Positions 28,601-37,900 of a stretch of DNA of 64,000 nt are shown in pieces. Position numbers and translations under genes: made by a program. The notes beneath the pieces were generated by a model that ran no database searches, was not told the origin of the DNA, and was given only the letters and a program-made list of their open reading frames with translations. The DNA comes from Nitrosomonas supralitoralis (lineage in GTDB: Bacteria > Pseudomonadota > Gammaproteobacteria > Burkholderiales > Nitrosomonadaceae), in contig NZ_PXXU01000002.1 in assembly GCF_003011925.2 (NCBI RefSeq), positions 1 to 64,000 on the forward strand, in the 5' to 3' direction. Each line of letters starts with the position of its first letter. The stretch's first letter is position 1.

Positions 28601-31577
28601 CATTCAGCGGCAGACTCTCCAGCACCACAATCGCAGCTGGGATCATATAGTCGGGCAAGGATTGCCCCAGTGACCCGCGCAGCTCAGCAATATCCACCTC
28701 ATTCCCCGCATGCAGCACAATATAGGCGACCAACCTCGCACCACCTGGCCCTTCCTTCGCCACCACTACCGTTTCTCTGATTTCCTGTTGAAACAATATT
28801 TGTGTTTCGATCTCACCCAATTCAATTCGAAAGCCTCTTATTTTGACCTGATGATCGAGCCTTCCCAGATATTCTATTTGTCCATCTGATCGCCATCTCG
28901 CCAAATCTCCCGTACGGTAGAGCCGACCTCCGTTCTCGTCAAACGGGTCCGCCACAAACCGTTCCGCTGTCAATTCCGACCGGTTCAGATAACCTCGCGC
29001 CAACCCCGTCCCACCGAGATATAGTTCTCCGGTCACGCCCTGCGCAACCGGATTCATTTCGGCATCCACAATATAAGCGGCGCGGTCGCCAACCGGTGAA
29101 CCGATTGGCAAATAATCCGAATCAAACTGAGTGCCGGAGTATGCCTTGAAAATTAGCGGAGTTATTACTGCTTCGGTAGGGCCGTAGCCATTGATAATAC
29201 GCGGCGAATGTAGTGTCTGCTGCACAAAGTCAAAACCAGTACGACTCATTGCCTCACCACCTACCGTATAGGAACGGATCGGCAAATCCCGGCCAGCTTT
29301 GCCGGTGAATTCTGCCAGTTGCTGCAAATAGCCTGGGGTAAAGCAGGCAATCGTAATGCCGTGCTTAGTTATCTCAGCAGCTGTATGGTCAACCGACCAT
29401 AATTCGTTGTCACGTGGCATCAATGCAGCACCAAAGGCCAATGGCACAAGCCAACGTTCATGTGCACCATCAAAATTGATTGAGGCAAACTGTAGTTCAC
29501 GATCCGCCGCTGTCATGCCGTAAAGCTCACCAATTGATTGCACATGCATTGCCAGCGGCCCATGCGCCACCCCCACTCCCTTAGGTTTTCCGGTGGAACC
29601 GGAGGTATAGATGATGTAAGCCAGATGTTCTCCGTGCAGATGCACTACCGGATTATTCTCCGACCAATCTGCCAGATCGAGGGTATCCAGTTCCACAACA
29701 TGACGCTCTTCGGCATACGGAATTCGTTTCCTGACATGACTTTGTGTCAGCAATAGTTCAATTGCGCTGTCTGTTATCATGTGATTCAGCCGCTCCCACG
29801 GATACGCCGGGTCCAGCGGTACATACGCACCGCCTGCCTTCAGCGTCGCCAACAACCCAACCACCATGTCAATCGAGCGTTCTACCGCAATCCCCACTCT
29901 GCTCTCGGGTTTCACTCCCAAAGCAATCAGTTGATGCGCCAACTGGTTCGCCCGCCGGTTCAGCTCCCCATAACTAAGTTCCGTATCGCCAAAAATAAGT
30001 GCAATTGCACCCGGACGATCGTTGACCTGCCGTTCGATCAAGCGATGTACCGGTTCCGTATTGACGTAGTGCCGTTCGTTGATTCCCCAGACTTTTAGCT
30101 GATGCCATTCCGCTGCACTTAGTAACGTGATGTCGCCCACACATTGCTGCGGAGTTTCAGCCAATTGTTCCAGCACCCTGAGATAGTGCTCACTCAACCG
30201 CGTGATTGTACTCGGCTCAAACAGTTCGACAACATAGGTGAAACGTGCGTCAATCCTTCCATCCGGCCTTTCTACGGTATCCAGCGTCAACTCAAACTGC
30301 GCGCTACGTTCGCCGAGCTCATATTCTTCGACAGTCAGTTCGGGCAATTGCCCCAGTGCGCGATAGTCCTCACGCAAGTGATTGAACATGACCTGGAACA
30401 GCGGATTTTGATGTAGGTTGCGCTCTGGCTGCAGCGCTTCGACCAGTTGCTCAAATGGCAGATCTTGATACGTCTGCATACCCAACGCGGCTTCATGAGT
30501 TTGATCAAGTGCAACACTCAACGGCATGCGGCTGTCGATACGGTTACATAGTACCTGGGTATTTACGAACAAACCGACAATGTTTTCTGTCTCTATCCGA
30601 TGACGGTTGGCAGTCGGCACTCCCACCCGCATATCGCTTTGCCCGGTATAGCGATATAACAATACCTGAAAACCTGTCAGAAACATCATGAACAGCGTCA
30701 TTCCCCGATCCTGCGCTTGGCACTGCAAGCGAGATATCAATGACCCGGGTAAAGTAAAATCATGCTGTCCCGCTCGGTAATGCGCTGTCGATGCGCGAGG
30801 GCGATCAGTGGGCAGTTGCAATACCGGGTGCGCTTCTCCTAATTGATTGCGCCAGTATGTTAATTGCCGCTCTTTTTCTCCCGCTTCTAACCAATTGCGC
30901 TGCCATAAGGCATAATCTGCGTACTGAATCGCAAGCGGTGGTAACGAAAATTCCAATTTTTCCACCTCGGCGCGGTAGCGTGCAGAGAATTCGTCGATAA
31001 TGATGCGGTTGGACCAGGCATCTGAAATGATATGGTGCATCACCACCACCAGATGATGCTCTTCCGCCGCCACCCGGATAAGCGCGACACGCAGTAGCGG
31101 TCCTTGTGTCAGATCGAATGGCGTGGTGTTGATCCGCATCGCTTCTTCATGTGCATGTTGAGTACGTTGCACAACCGGCAAATCGCACAAATCAATCCGA
31201 ATCAGCTCGAATTTACCTTCCGCATCGATTTTCTGCTGCGGTAAACCTGCTTCATTCATCTGAAAAACTGTGCGCAACGATTCATGCCGTGCTATCAGCC
31301 CTTGGAAACTTGCACGCAAAGCTTCAATATCCAGTTCCCCAAGCAAACGCAGCGCGCCGCCCAAATGATACGCTGTACTCTGCGGATCCAATTGCCATAA
31401 AAACCAGTGCCGCTGCTGCGCGTAAGAAAGAATCTGACGGCTTTCCGAAGATTGTCGAACAATGGGCAGCAAAGCGAAATCAATTCCACGTTCTTTCAAT
31501 GAGTTAAGGAATGTCTTTTGCTTTCCGGAAGAAAGCACGGAAAATCGCTCGGCAATATCTTGCTTATTCAGTTCCAA
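19647..31577 (-). CDS. Three-module NRPS: C-A-T-E / C-A-T / C-A-T-TE
   Basis: This 3976-residue synthetase adds the last three residues and releases the product. Module 1: C domain with HHIISDA at 181-187, A core near 657, T at Ser1050, then an epimerisation domain (His1232 in HHLVIDGVSW; FNYLGQFD). Module 2: a D-L-type C domain (YPLSPMQTGMLFH; HH at 1700), A core near 2163, T at Ser2562. Module 3: a C domain of the same class (HH at 2769), A core near 3239, T at Ser3634. The thioesterase has Ser3767 in GWSLGG and His3942. Residues aligned to the GrsA pocket read DGECTGGIT, DGEDHGTVT and DGEAVGGVT. The first and third resemble codes I recall for hydroxyornithine derivatives (unverified). The start is TTG directly after the previous stop, with GGAG 8 bases upstream. 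The first 1.86 kb of shared sequence repeats in the preceding gene. Confidence 0.94.
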   Translation of the reverse strand: MELNKQDIAERFSVLSSGKQKTFLNSLKERGIDFALLPIVRQSSESRQILSYAQQRHWFLWQLDPQSTAYHLGGALRLLGELDIEALRASFQGLIARHESLRTVFQMNEAGLPQQKIDAEGKFELIRIDLCDLPVVQRTQHAHEEAMRINTTPFDLTQGPLLRVALIRVAAEEHHLVVVMHHIISDAWSNRIIIDEFSARYRAEVEKLEFSLPPLAIQYADYALWQRNWLEAGEKERQLTYWRNQLGEAHPVLQLPTDRPRASTAHYRAGQHDFTLPGSLISRLQCQAQDRGMTLFMMFLTGFQVLLYRYTGQSDMRVGVPTANRHRIETENIVGLFVNTQVLCNRIDSRMPLSVALDQTHEAALGMQTYQDLPFEQLVEALQPERNLHQNPLFQVMFNHLREDYRALGQLPELTVEEYELGERSAQFELTLDTVERPDGRIDARFTYVVELFEPSTITRLSEHYLRVLEQLAETPQQCVGDITLLSAAEWHQLKVWGINERHYVNTEPVHRLIERQVNDRPGAIALIFGDTELSYGELNRRANQLAHQLIALGVKPESRVGIAVERSIDMVVGLLATLKAGGAYVPLDPAYPWERLNHMITDSAIELLLTQSHVRKRIPYAEERHVVELDTLDLADWSENNPVVHLHGEHLAYIIYTSGSTGKPKGVGVAHGPLAMHVQSIGELYGMTAADRELQFASINFDGAHERWLVPLAFGAALMPRDNELWSVDHTAAEITKHGITIACFTPGYLQQLAEFTGKAGRDLPIRSYTVGGEAMSRTGFDFVQQTLHSPRIINGYGPTEAVITPLIFKAYSGTQFDSDYLPIGSPVGDRAAYIVDAEMNPVAQGVTGELYLGGTGLARGYLNRSELTAERFVADPFDENGGRLYRTGDLARWRSDGQIEYLGRLDHQVKIRGFRIELGEIETQILFQQEIRETVVVAKEGPGGARLVAYIVLHAGNEVDIAELRGSLGQSLPDYMIPAAIVVLESLPLNANGKVDRKLLPEPEFAGVGGYEAPQGEVEERLAAIWREVLRIGQVGRNDNFFELGGDSILSLQIVTKARRAGWKITPRQLFERQTVAALAGITKPLEETAKTIHVQSDSLDIAMPIPMLPIQLDFFAQVIPMRHYWNQAVFLKNRRFFDAIRLNQALKAVVQRHDALRFCYRETNGQWEQIATKSIAQDILWVRNAATAEQLLALCNEAQRSLNLQQGSLVRAMLINMTDQTQRLLLVIHHLVIDGVSWRILIEDLETAYHQTENHETIILPEATTGYPVWTHQLQQYPNSHEAEFDYWQRWMDVPVSLPYDFPKGSNSTFNFTRITARLGQTQTHALIKDAPAAYRTQVNDLLLAALGGALCQWSGHQKILVDLEGHGREDLYPDIDLSRTIGWFTALFPVILDPSGDMPQRVKHIKESLRQMPNRGLGFGLFKYYGTSAQRQVIHDLPKAQVVFNYLGQFDTSFGEQAPWVLADEPLGDLMARDVIQQHDLSINSHIYKGELCLEVNYSEARYSETTIAAFVQIFLTELELVITHCRFCARGVTPSDFPLIQMNQSELDRLPIPIEQLEDLYPLSPMQTGMLFHSVFDRDGAMYLNQLSADIEYLSVERFKAVWQAAVDRHEILRTGFVQEGKIPLQWVAKAVELPFVVHDWRNQNTHPLADQQRELEALAQSEHRSGVDLKNPPLIRIAVVRLADERYHFIMTIHHLLLDGWSTSQLLGEVLRQYGGATLLPPRIRYRDFIEWLHDRDHQVAKAYWLERLCHTTETTRLSDVFSAPATHEGYGESIYPLDQALTDDLINFCKREHITINTLIQAAWALLLGHYTGQQTVTFGVTVAGRPADLPRSDQILGLFINTLPVSIALKPELTVGEWLREVQIQNLASREHEHTPLYEIQRWAGQSRPGLFDSILVFENYPVDQAFKQHMPGGLVFSGVKCREATNYPMTVSVVENNGFTLHYGYTYKDFSAATVSCIAAQIEQLLREITRSEVKCLGDITRLSATEWEQLKDWGINDLRYLNVEPAHRLIERKVNEHAEAIALIFGETKLSYAELNRRANQLAHQLIALGVKPESRVGIAMERSIDMVVGLLATLKAGGAYVPLDPDYPSERLNHMVIDSAIELLLTQSMLRGRIPHCATCHVLELDALDLSGCPDINPDVRLHGENLAYIIYTSGSTGKPKGVGVAHRALVEHTYIAIDFFKLQSTDRMLQFSTINFDGFIEQLFPPLCAGAAIVLRGTTLWDSETFYWELMDKRITVADLTTAYWFLLVQDFARQGPRDYGLLRQVHAGGEAMSPEGIKAWRQAGMNGIALLNTYGPTEAIVTATVANCDGNDLDHDAASPQVTIGKPLPARRIYLLDSNLAPVMSGIPGELCIGGELLARGYLNRPELTADRFIADPFDDHGGRLYRTGDLAKWRSDGQIEYLGRLDHQVKVRGFRIELGEIETQLLLHPEVREAVVIAKEGPSGARLVAYISLHACSTLDVAMLRESIGKVLPDYMMPSAIVILKSLPLNANSKVDRKLLPEPEFVIADQYEAPQGEVEAALTKIWEKVLELNSIGRNDNFFELGGDSIISLQIVAKARRMGCKITPRQLFEQQTIAALAKVTEIVSESAIEELQPEHACLEDYLDAAVIASLSFGNNEIEDIYPLSPTQEGMLFHTLEAPGTGLYISQISVEVEGLDAERLAHAWQEMIARHAVLRTGFLWQDGLARPLQIIFKQIEAPVIQLDWREKDCLEEQIIAYADQELKSEFDFLNPPLARLILIRIDEDCHQLIWTKHHILLDGWGDSILISDWLRCYNGEMLAQPGPDYSVYVRWLEKQDKQAAQHFWQAELANTDGPTLLAHSVSKAVKQDNRPDFAQIYTHLNVEETRRLQAFAQQARITLNTIVQAAWALLLQRYTGKQTIIFGATVAGRPPNLPQADEILGLFINTIPVPVERRSELTVSEYLSLLQEKNARLRDFEHTSLADIQHWAGSSGQPLFDSIVVFESFPIDAALRGKELYGLRFGEVAGKGLTGYAMDLQVIVGDTLEIEYSYGRNDFTDEFVISLRSEMEGLMREMMTYPQRVVGELKWLGKHQLDQLFLLRGHTDSSAALSRAFRPVHHLIEQNAVQQPDSIALLMGEQEISYAELNARANKLAHRLIQLGVGPEMRVGVAMERSLDIIVTLLAILKSGAAYIPLDLDYPDDRLAFMIKDSAILLLITQSKVLSKLELDAAVPKLIVDTIELEIESACNPELPVHEHNIAYVIYTSGSTGLPKGVAVTHGPLAMHCQATARIYEMHPNSCELLFMSFSFDGAHERWLTALTVGAGLAVRDQELWTAEQTYDALRHYSITNAAFPPAYLGQIAEWAMPRNDPPPVELYVFGGEAMPKASYDLIRQTLRPRTLINGYGPTETVVTPLIWKTQASGSFDCAYAPIGRPVGERVVYVLDVDMQLAPIGIVGELYIGGYGLARGYLGRSGLTAERFIADPFNENGNRLYRTGDLVRWMNDGNIEYVGRADYQVKIRGFRIELGEVEARVREVSGVADAAVVVYQGAAGAQLAAYVVPVTEQSEKDLLTQLKQTLGKRLPEYMLPAYFVLMTALPRLTSGKLDRRALPEPDFLASDAYQEPSTPDAKILASIWREVLGVERIGETDNFFALGGDSLSSLKVMARIRNLTDVKLDFKLRDLIQRPTIAGLLGLDKRTSANACGLLALNQTSGDEIVKPLFCIHAGLGTVFDYHPLARQLQGIQAVYGLPCRMLADSSHRDVSLEQMAEDYCKMIRVIQPVGPYYLLGWSLGGTLVAMMATMLEADNQTVAFLGLIDPYVPGVELPQSDDWRQDFIEFVSVAIPWAESDDDLENVLFSQSVVIESKQAIVDLLEKVLSIRQPQVLRASGSAEIQDYADLGTEELAHVFFIARHLKTLSLQAGALRSLNTEAICWWAATRDVDDRHALERQITPTVIRSMEINADHFDIVRAETLLSEIKLLLMGDSIDRDKDDQVTVSI
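29576..31431. repeat. Direct repeat copy 1 (1,856 bp) inside the NRPS
   Basis: This block and 32903-34758 show no difference in the stretches compared line by line, and all overlapping reading frames match. The offset is 3327 bases. It covers the C domain from LSYAQQRHW and the A domain up to the GSTGKPKG core. Outside the block the two genes diverge at once on both sides. Confidence 0.93.
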
Positions 31578-34500
31578 TCAACTCTCCAATAAATCAAGTA
31601 ACTCAGACATTTCAGATAATTCATCGCGCTCATCGGAAGCCAAAGAGCTTGTTTTTATCATCGCGGCGATTTCATGCAAAACAGGGTATTCAAAATACAT
31701 TCGCAGTGGCACTGAAACAGATCTATTGCGTAGTAATTTCTGTTGAACTTGCAGAATCAAGAGAGAATGCCCTCCCAATTCAAAGAAATGATCATTTCGC
31801 CCCACTCGATTAAGATTCAACACCTCCATCCAGATCGCCCCCAACGCTTCTTCCACTTCGCCTTGCGGTGCTTCGTATTGATTCGCACTGATAAATTTTG
31901 GTACGGGCAGCAGTTTGCGTTCCACCTTACCGTTCGCATTCAGTGGCAGGTTCTCCAGTATCACGATCGCCGACGGAATCATGTAGTCGGGCAAGGACTG
32001 CCCCAGTGACCCGCGCAGTTCAGCTGTATCCACTTCGTTTCCCACATGCAATGCAATATAGGCAACAAGCCTTGTGCTCCCTGATCCTTCTTTTGCCACC
32101 ACCACTGCTTCTCTGATCCCCGGTTGCAACAGCAATTGTGTTTCGATTTCACCCAGTTCAATTCGAAAGCCTCTTATTTTGACCTGATAATCGAGCCGCC
32201 CCAGATATTCTATTTGCCCATCTGATCGCCATCTCGTCAGATCCCCCGTGCGATAAAGCCGCTCTCCGTACTTATCAAACGGATTCGCCACAAACCGCTC
32301 CGCCGTCAGAGTCGGCCGATTCAGATAACCGCGAGCAAGTCCAACGCCGCCGAGATACAGCTCTCCTGCCACCCCTTGTAGGGCAGGATTAAGATTGGCA
32401 TCCAGAATGTAGGTTTTGGTAGCAGTTATCGGCTGTCCGATGGGGATATTAGTAGACACCTCATCGCGACAGGTCCAATGGGTTACGTCGATAGCCGATT
32501 CTGTCGGTCCATAAAGATTGTAAAGCTTGACTTTGGGAAGTTGCTTGAATACCGCCTCCTGCATCTCCAATTGCAACGCTTCTCCGCTGCAGATAATTTG
32601 TTTTAAGCTGCTACAGGTCGCAACTCCGTCATCTGCCATAAAGGCCCGCAACATAGAAGGGACAAAATGCAGCGTCGTTACTTTGTGTCGTTCAATCAAT
32701 GTAATTAGCCACGCGGCATCACGCTGATCGCCGGGATTAGCGATAGCTAGGCGCGCTCCATACATTAATGGCCAGAAAAATTCCCAAACTGACACATCAA
32801 AACTGAAAGGTGTTTTTTGCAACACAGTATCATCATGGTTCAGGAGGTAGGCTTCCTGCATCCAGACTAACCTGTTATATAGCGCACCATGGCGGTTAGC
32901 AGCTCCCTTAGGTTTTCCGGTGGAACCGGAGGTATAGATGATGTAAGCCAGATGTTCTCCGTGCAGATGCACTACCGGATTATTCTCCGACCAATCTGCC
33001 AGATCGAGGGTATCCAGTTCCACAACATGACGCTCTTCGGCATACGGAATTCGTTTCCTGACATGACTTTGTGTCAGCAATAGTTCAATTGCGCTGTCTG
33101 TTATCATGTGATTCAGCCGCTCCCACGGATACGCCGGGTCCAGCGGTACATACGCACCGCCTGCCTTCAGCGTCGCCAACAACCCAACCACCATGTCAAT
33201 CGAGCGTTCTACCGCAATCCCCACTCTGCTCTCGGGTTTCACTCCCAAAGCAATCAGTTGATGCGCCAACTGGTTCGCCCGCCGGTTCAGCTCCCCATAA
33301 CTAAGTTCCGTATCGCCAAAAATAAGTGCAATTGCACCCGGACGATCGTTGACCTGCCGTTCGATCAAGCGATGTACCGGTTCCGTATTGACGTAGTGCC
33401 GTTCGTTGATTCCCCAGACTTTTAGCTGATGCCATTCCGCTGCACTTAGTAACGTGATGTCGCCCACACATTGCTGCGGAGTTTCAGCCAATTGTTCCAG
33501 CACCCTGAGATAGTGCTCACTCAACCGCGTGATTGTACTCGGCTCAAACAGTTCGACAACATAGGTGAAACGTGCGTCAATCCTTCCATCCGGCCTTTCT
33601 ACGGTATCCAGCGTCAACTCAAACTGCGCGCTACGTTCGCCGAGCTCATATTCTTCGACAGTCAGTTCGGGCAATTGCCCCAGTGCGCGATAGTCCTCAC
33701 GCAAGTGATTGAACATGACCTGGAACAGCGGATTTTGATGTAGGTTGCGCTCTGGCTGCAGCGCTTCGACCAGTTGCTCAAATGGCAGATCTTGATACGT
33801 CTGCATACCCAACGCGGCTTCATGAGTTTGATCAAGTGCAACACTCAACGGCATGCGGCTGTCGATACGGTTACATAGTACCTGGGTATTTACGAACAAA
33901 CCGACAATGTTTTCTGTCTCTATCCGATGACGGTTGGCAGTCGGCACTCCCACCCGCATATCGCTTTGCCCGGTATAGCGATATAACAATACCTGAAAAC
34001 CTGTCAGAAACATCATGAACAGCGTCATTCCCCGATCCTGCGCTTGGCACTGCAAGCGAGATATCAATGACCCGGGTAAAGTAAAATCATGCTGTCCCGC
34101 TCGGTAATGCGCTGTCGATGCGCGAGGGCGATCAGTGGGCAGTTGCAATACCGGGTGCGCTTCTCCTAATTGATTGCGCCAGTATGTTAATTGCCGCTCT
34201 TTTTCTCCCGCTTCTAACCAATTGCGCTGCCATAAGGCATAATCTGCGTACTGAATCGCAAGCGGTGGTAACGAAAATTCCAATTTTTCCACCTCGGCGC
34301 GGTAGCGTGCAGAGAATTCGTCGATAATGATGCGGTTGGACCAGGCATCTGAAATGATATGGTGCATCACCACCACCAGATGATGCTCTTCCGCCGCCAC
34401 CCGGATAAGCGCGACACGCAGTAGCGGTCCTTGTGTCAGATCGAATGGCGTGGTGTTGATCCGCATCGCTTCTTCATGTGCATGTTGAGTACGTTGCACA

Positions 34501-34904
34501 ACCGGCAAATCGCACAAATCAATCCGAATCAGCTCGAATTTACCTTCCGCATCGATTTTCTGCTGCGGTAAACCTGCTTCATTCATCTGAAAAACTGTGC
34601 GCAACGATTCATGCCGTGCTATCAGCCCTTGGAAACTTGCACGCAAAGCTTCAATATCCAGTTCCCCAAGCAAACGCAGCGCGCCGCCCAAATGATACGC
34701 TGTACTCTGCGGATCCAATTGCCATAAAAACCAGTGCCGCTGCTGCGCGTAAGAAAGATGTGCAAATTCACTGATCGACCGCCGAGGAATAGAGATTGTT
34801 TGACGTAATGCATCAGTGCTTGCCTGAAACCGTTGTGTTAGTCGCTGACGCTGCTCTGGTGTCAAGCGCGCTCGTCGTCGCGCAAGATCGTCATTATCTG
34901 CCAT
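31578..34904 (-). CDS. Single-module NRPS, C-A(Ser)-T
   Basis: This 1108-residue protein has a C domain (HHIISDA at 181-187, with Ala instead of the usual final Gly), an A domain (GSTGKPKG core near 660) and a T domain with the phosphopantetheine Ser1047 in LGGHSLL. Pocket residues aligned to GrsA (from FSFDVSVWEFF onward) read DVWHISLID, the well-established serine code, so it should load L-Ser. There is no epimerase. It follows the PKS gene by 76 bases and its stop abuts the start of the next synthetase. GGGA precedes the ATG. From residue 49 to the middle of the A domain it is the same as the first module of the next protein, at DNA level. This suggests recent duplication or gene conversion, with the specificity-determining half of the A domain left distinct. 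Confidence 0.94.
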   Translation of the reverse strand: MADNDDLARRRARLTPEQRQRLTQRFQASTDALRQTISIPRRSISEFAHLSYAQQRHWFLWQLDPQSTAYHLGGALRLLGELDIEALRASFQGLIARHESLRTVFQMNEAGLPQQKIDAEGKFELIRIDLCDLPVVQRTQHAHEEAMRINTTPFDLTQGPLLRVALIRVAAEEHHLVVVMHHIISDAWSNRIIIDEFSARYRAEVEKLEFSLPPLAIQYADYALWQRNWLEAGEKERQLTYWRNQLGEAHPVLQLPTDRPRASTAHYRAGQHDFTLPGSLISRLQCQAQDRGMTLFMMFLTGFQVLLYRYTGQSDMRVGVPTANRHRIETENIVGLFVNTQVLCNRIDSRMPLSVALDQTHEAALGMQTYQDLPFEQLVEALQPERNLHQNPLFQVMFNHLREDYRALGQLPELTVEEYELGERSAQFELTLDTVERPDGRIDARFTYVVELFEPSTITRLSEHYLRVLEQLAETPQQCVGDITLLSAAEWHQLKVWGINERHYVNTEPVHRLIERQVNDRPGAIALIFGDTELSYGELNRRANQLAHQLIALGVKPESRVGIAVERSIDMVVGLLATLKAGGAYVPLDPAYPWERLNHMITDSAIELLLTQSHVRKRIPYAEERHVVELDTLDLADWSENNPVVHLHGEHLAYIIYTSGSTGKPKGAANRHGALYNRLVWMQEAYLLNHDDTVLQKTPFSFDVSVWEFFWPLMYGARLAIANPGDQRDAAWLITLIERHKVTTLHFVPSMLRAFMADDGVATCSSLKQIICSGEALQLEMQEAVFKQLPKVKLYNLYGPTESAIDVTHWTCRDEVSTNIPIGQPITATKTYILDANLNPALQGVAGELYLGGVGLARGYLNRPTLTAERFVANPFDKYGERLYRTGDLTRWRSDGQIEYLGRLDYQVKIRGFRIELGEIETQLLLQPGIREAVVVAKEGSGSTRLVAYIALHVGNEVDTAELRGSLGQSLPDYMIPSAIVILENLPLNANGKVERKLLPVPKFISANQYEAPQGEVEEALGAIWMEVLNLNRVGRNDHFFELGGHSLLILQVQQKLLRNRSVSVPLRMYFEYPVLHEIAAMIKTSSLASDERDELSEMSELLDLLES
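32903..34758. repeat. Direct repeat copy 2 (1,856 bp) inside the Ser module
   Basis: This is the partner of 29576-31431. The right edge falls just inside the C-domain start and the left edge at the A3 core of the A domain. The 3327-base spacing equals 1109 codons, so recombination between the copies would stay in frame. Confidence 0.93.
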
Positions 34905-34980
34905 AAGAAATCCCTAATTTATCTTCAATACGATAGCCTGATCACAAGGTAATTGCGTTCATCAAATTAAATCAATTACA

Positions 34981-37900
34981 TTATGAGCATTCAATTTCAT
35001 CGAGCAATTTTGCCTCAACCAATGCTGCTAAACCCGTAATAGTAGGTAATCTAAAGAAATCCGCCGGATGTAAATCAACAGAAAAACCTGCTCTCACTCT
35101 GGATAACAACTGTACTCCCAACAGCGAATCACCACCCAATTCAAATAAATTATCATCTACCCCCACAGATTCTATTCCCAGCAAATTCTGCCAAATTTCT
35201 GCAATACTTATTTCCAATTCACTTTCTGGTGATTTAAAAATTGTTTGTAGTACAGGTCTTGAGAATCTTGCTGCTTTGTGCGTAGGTGGTGTAAAGGCTA
35301 AAGGTAGAGCAAGGAGATCTTGCTGCGCTTGACTCAATCGAGCTTGCAAATCGAGAGTTGAAACGATAACTTGAGGAACATTCGGTCCATTCACAATACG
35401 CTCAAATATCTCTGCGCCTTCTTTTGGCGCAATCCCTATATCATCAGGCATCTCCATATTTGCAGCCATGCCGACTTCGCGCCAACTGTCCCAGTTAATC
35501 GAAATGACAGGATATGAATGTTCACGGTAGGCAAAATGAGCGACTGCATCCAAATAGGCGTTGGCCGCACAATAATCAACTTTACTAAGGCCGCCCGCCA
35601 TCGTTGCCAGTGAAGAACATAACAACATGAAGTCCAGCGAATCTTCCTTAAATATTGCTTGCAATGCTTGCGTCCCCTGCACTTTAGGCTCCAGCACTCG
35701 CGCAATCGCCTCCTTTGTTTTTAAGGACATTAACCCATTGCTCACTTCACCCGCAGTATGAATAACACCATTGATGTTGCCAAAGTTATGCTTTGCTTGC
35801 GTTACAGCCGCCTTCAATTCCTTTAAATTTGCAACATCCGCATTTAGCACGAGCACTTCAGCGCCCAGCCCCTCAAGTTTAATGATGTTTTCTATTTTGT
35901 GATGCACGGCACTGTCTTTATTGTTTGCAGCCAAAGCTTCTGGCCAACTCTCCCGAGGTGGAATCGGAGAACGCCCCAATAACACCAATTTAGCCTGAAA
36001 CTTTCGCGCCAAGTATTCCGCCAGCGTCAAACCGATGCCCCCTAATCCGCCCGTAATAAAATAAACTCCGCCAGATTTAAATCGGTTAATTACTGATGTG
36101 GGATATTGAGCTGATTCAAAAAATTGAATCCAGCGGTGCGGACCTCGATAAGCAGTCATCGAATTATCGTTATTCTTTTGTGATTCGGCGAGGATCTGCT
36201 TAATCAGGCGCGATTCGGCAACACTGCCCGACACCGGCAATTCAACATCAATCAGGCGGCAATTCAGATACGAATGCTCTTGCGGAATGACCTTACATGG
36301 CCCTGTTAACAATGCTTTCTCCGGACATAATGTTTCATTACCCGTAATATCCGAAAACTGATTGGTCACGATAGTAATTTCCGTTCGCTCACCCGAAAGT
36401 ACATTGGATTGGTGTTTTTCTAATGCATTTACAAGGTAAAGCAGGCTGAAGAAATATCTCGTCAAGCTTTCTCTCTGAGTCAAAACCTCATCGTTCAAGC
36501 TTAAGCTCCAACAATAAAAAATGTATTGAATTGACTTGTTTTCAGCACGAATATCCTGAAGCAGCCGATCAAAATCATTTTTATCATCAGGACGTATGAT
36601 GTAGCTTTGCTCATTTTTGCGATGAAATTCAGAGCCAGCAGAAACCGTGATGGGCTTAACGCCATAAGCCAATAGTTGCTCTACCAAAGCAGCACCCAGC
36701 GTATTCTCATTCTTAAGAATCAGACAATATCCCGCAACCTCAGAGAAAATATTTCTAAATTCAAGCTTCTCAGCACGCCGCCATGAAGGCACATAAAACC
36801 AATCATTGATTGAGCGGGTATGCGCTTTTATGGTATGCGTGACTTGCCCTTGTCCCTCCTGTTTAACTGGTTTAATCCAATAGGATTGCCGTTCAAATGG
36901 ATATGTCGGCAATGAGACACGGCGGCGGCGTTCATGGGCATAGTAGCTCTCCCAATCAATGGTTAATCCGTTTAACCAAAGCTTGCCAAGACTGAGATAC
37001 AAGTGTTTCTGGGCATCATGATTTTTGTTCGGGTGGGGTAACGAGGAAACCATCAGTTGCTTAGGCTTTGCCAAAGGATGCCGTTGAGCTAATGCAATCA
37101 ATGTTTCTCCAGGGCCCACTTCGAGAAAAATTTGCTCCTGATTACTCAGCAATTGCTGCAGACCTTTATTAAAACGCACGGTTCCACGCAAATGTCGCCC
37201 CCAGTAGCCGGGATCTGTTGCTTCTTGGTCAGTAATCCAATCCCCGCTTACGTTTGAGAAAAATGGAATTGTGGGGCGACGCAATTTAACTTTGACCATC
37301 AGATCAACAAAATCCGGAATTATGGGCTCCACCATGCTGGAATGAAAAGCATGCGAAACATGTAATCTCCGGTATCCGATCTCTTGTTCGGACAGCCTCT
37401 TTTCAGCTGCATCAATGGCAGCCGTAGAGCCCGATAAAACACAAAGATCCGGTCCATTGACCGCTGCCAAATCGCAGCCTTCAATCATCAACGCCATAAG
37501 TTCGTCTTCGGGCAGCATAACAGCCAGCATTGCCCCCTTTTTCATTTGCTGTAACAAGCGTCCACGCATTGCCACTAACTGTATCGCGTCTTCCAGGGAA
37601 AATACTTCTGCTACACAAGCTGCAACGTATTCACCCACGCTATGACCTATCATCGACGTGGGCTGAACGCCCCATGACATCCATAATTTCGCCAAGGCAT
37701 ATTCAATAACAAATAATGCAGGTTGTGTGACTTCGGTTTGCTCAAGTCTCGCTGCAGCTAAAGCACGGCCATCTTCTTCAGCATTAGGAAAAAGTATGGT
37801 GAATAGATCGAAATCAAGACGCGGTTTAAGCAAATCAATGCAACGATCAAGCTCTTGACGAAAAACGAACTCATTTTGATAGAGATCACGAGCCATATCG

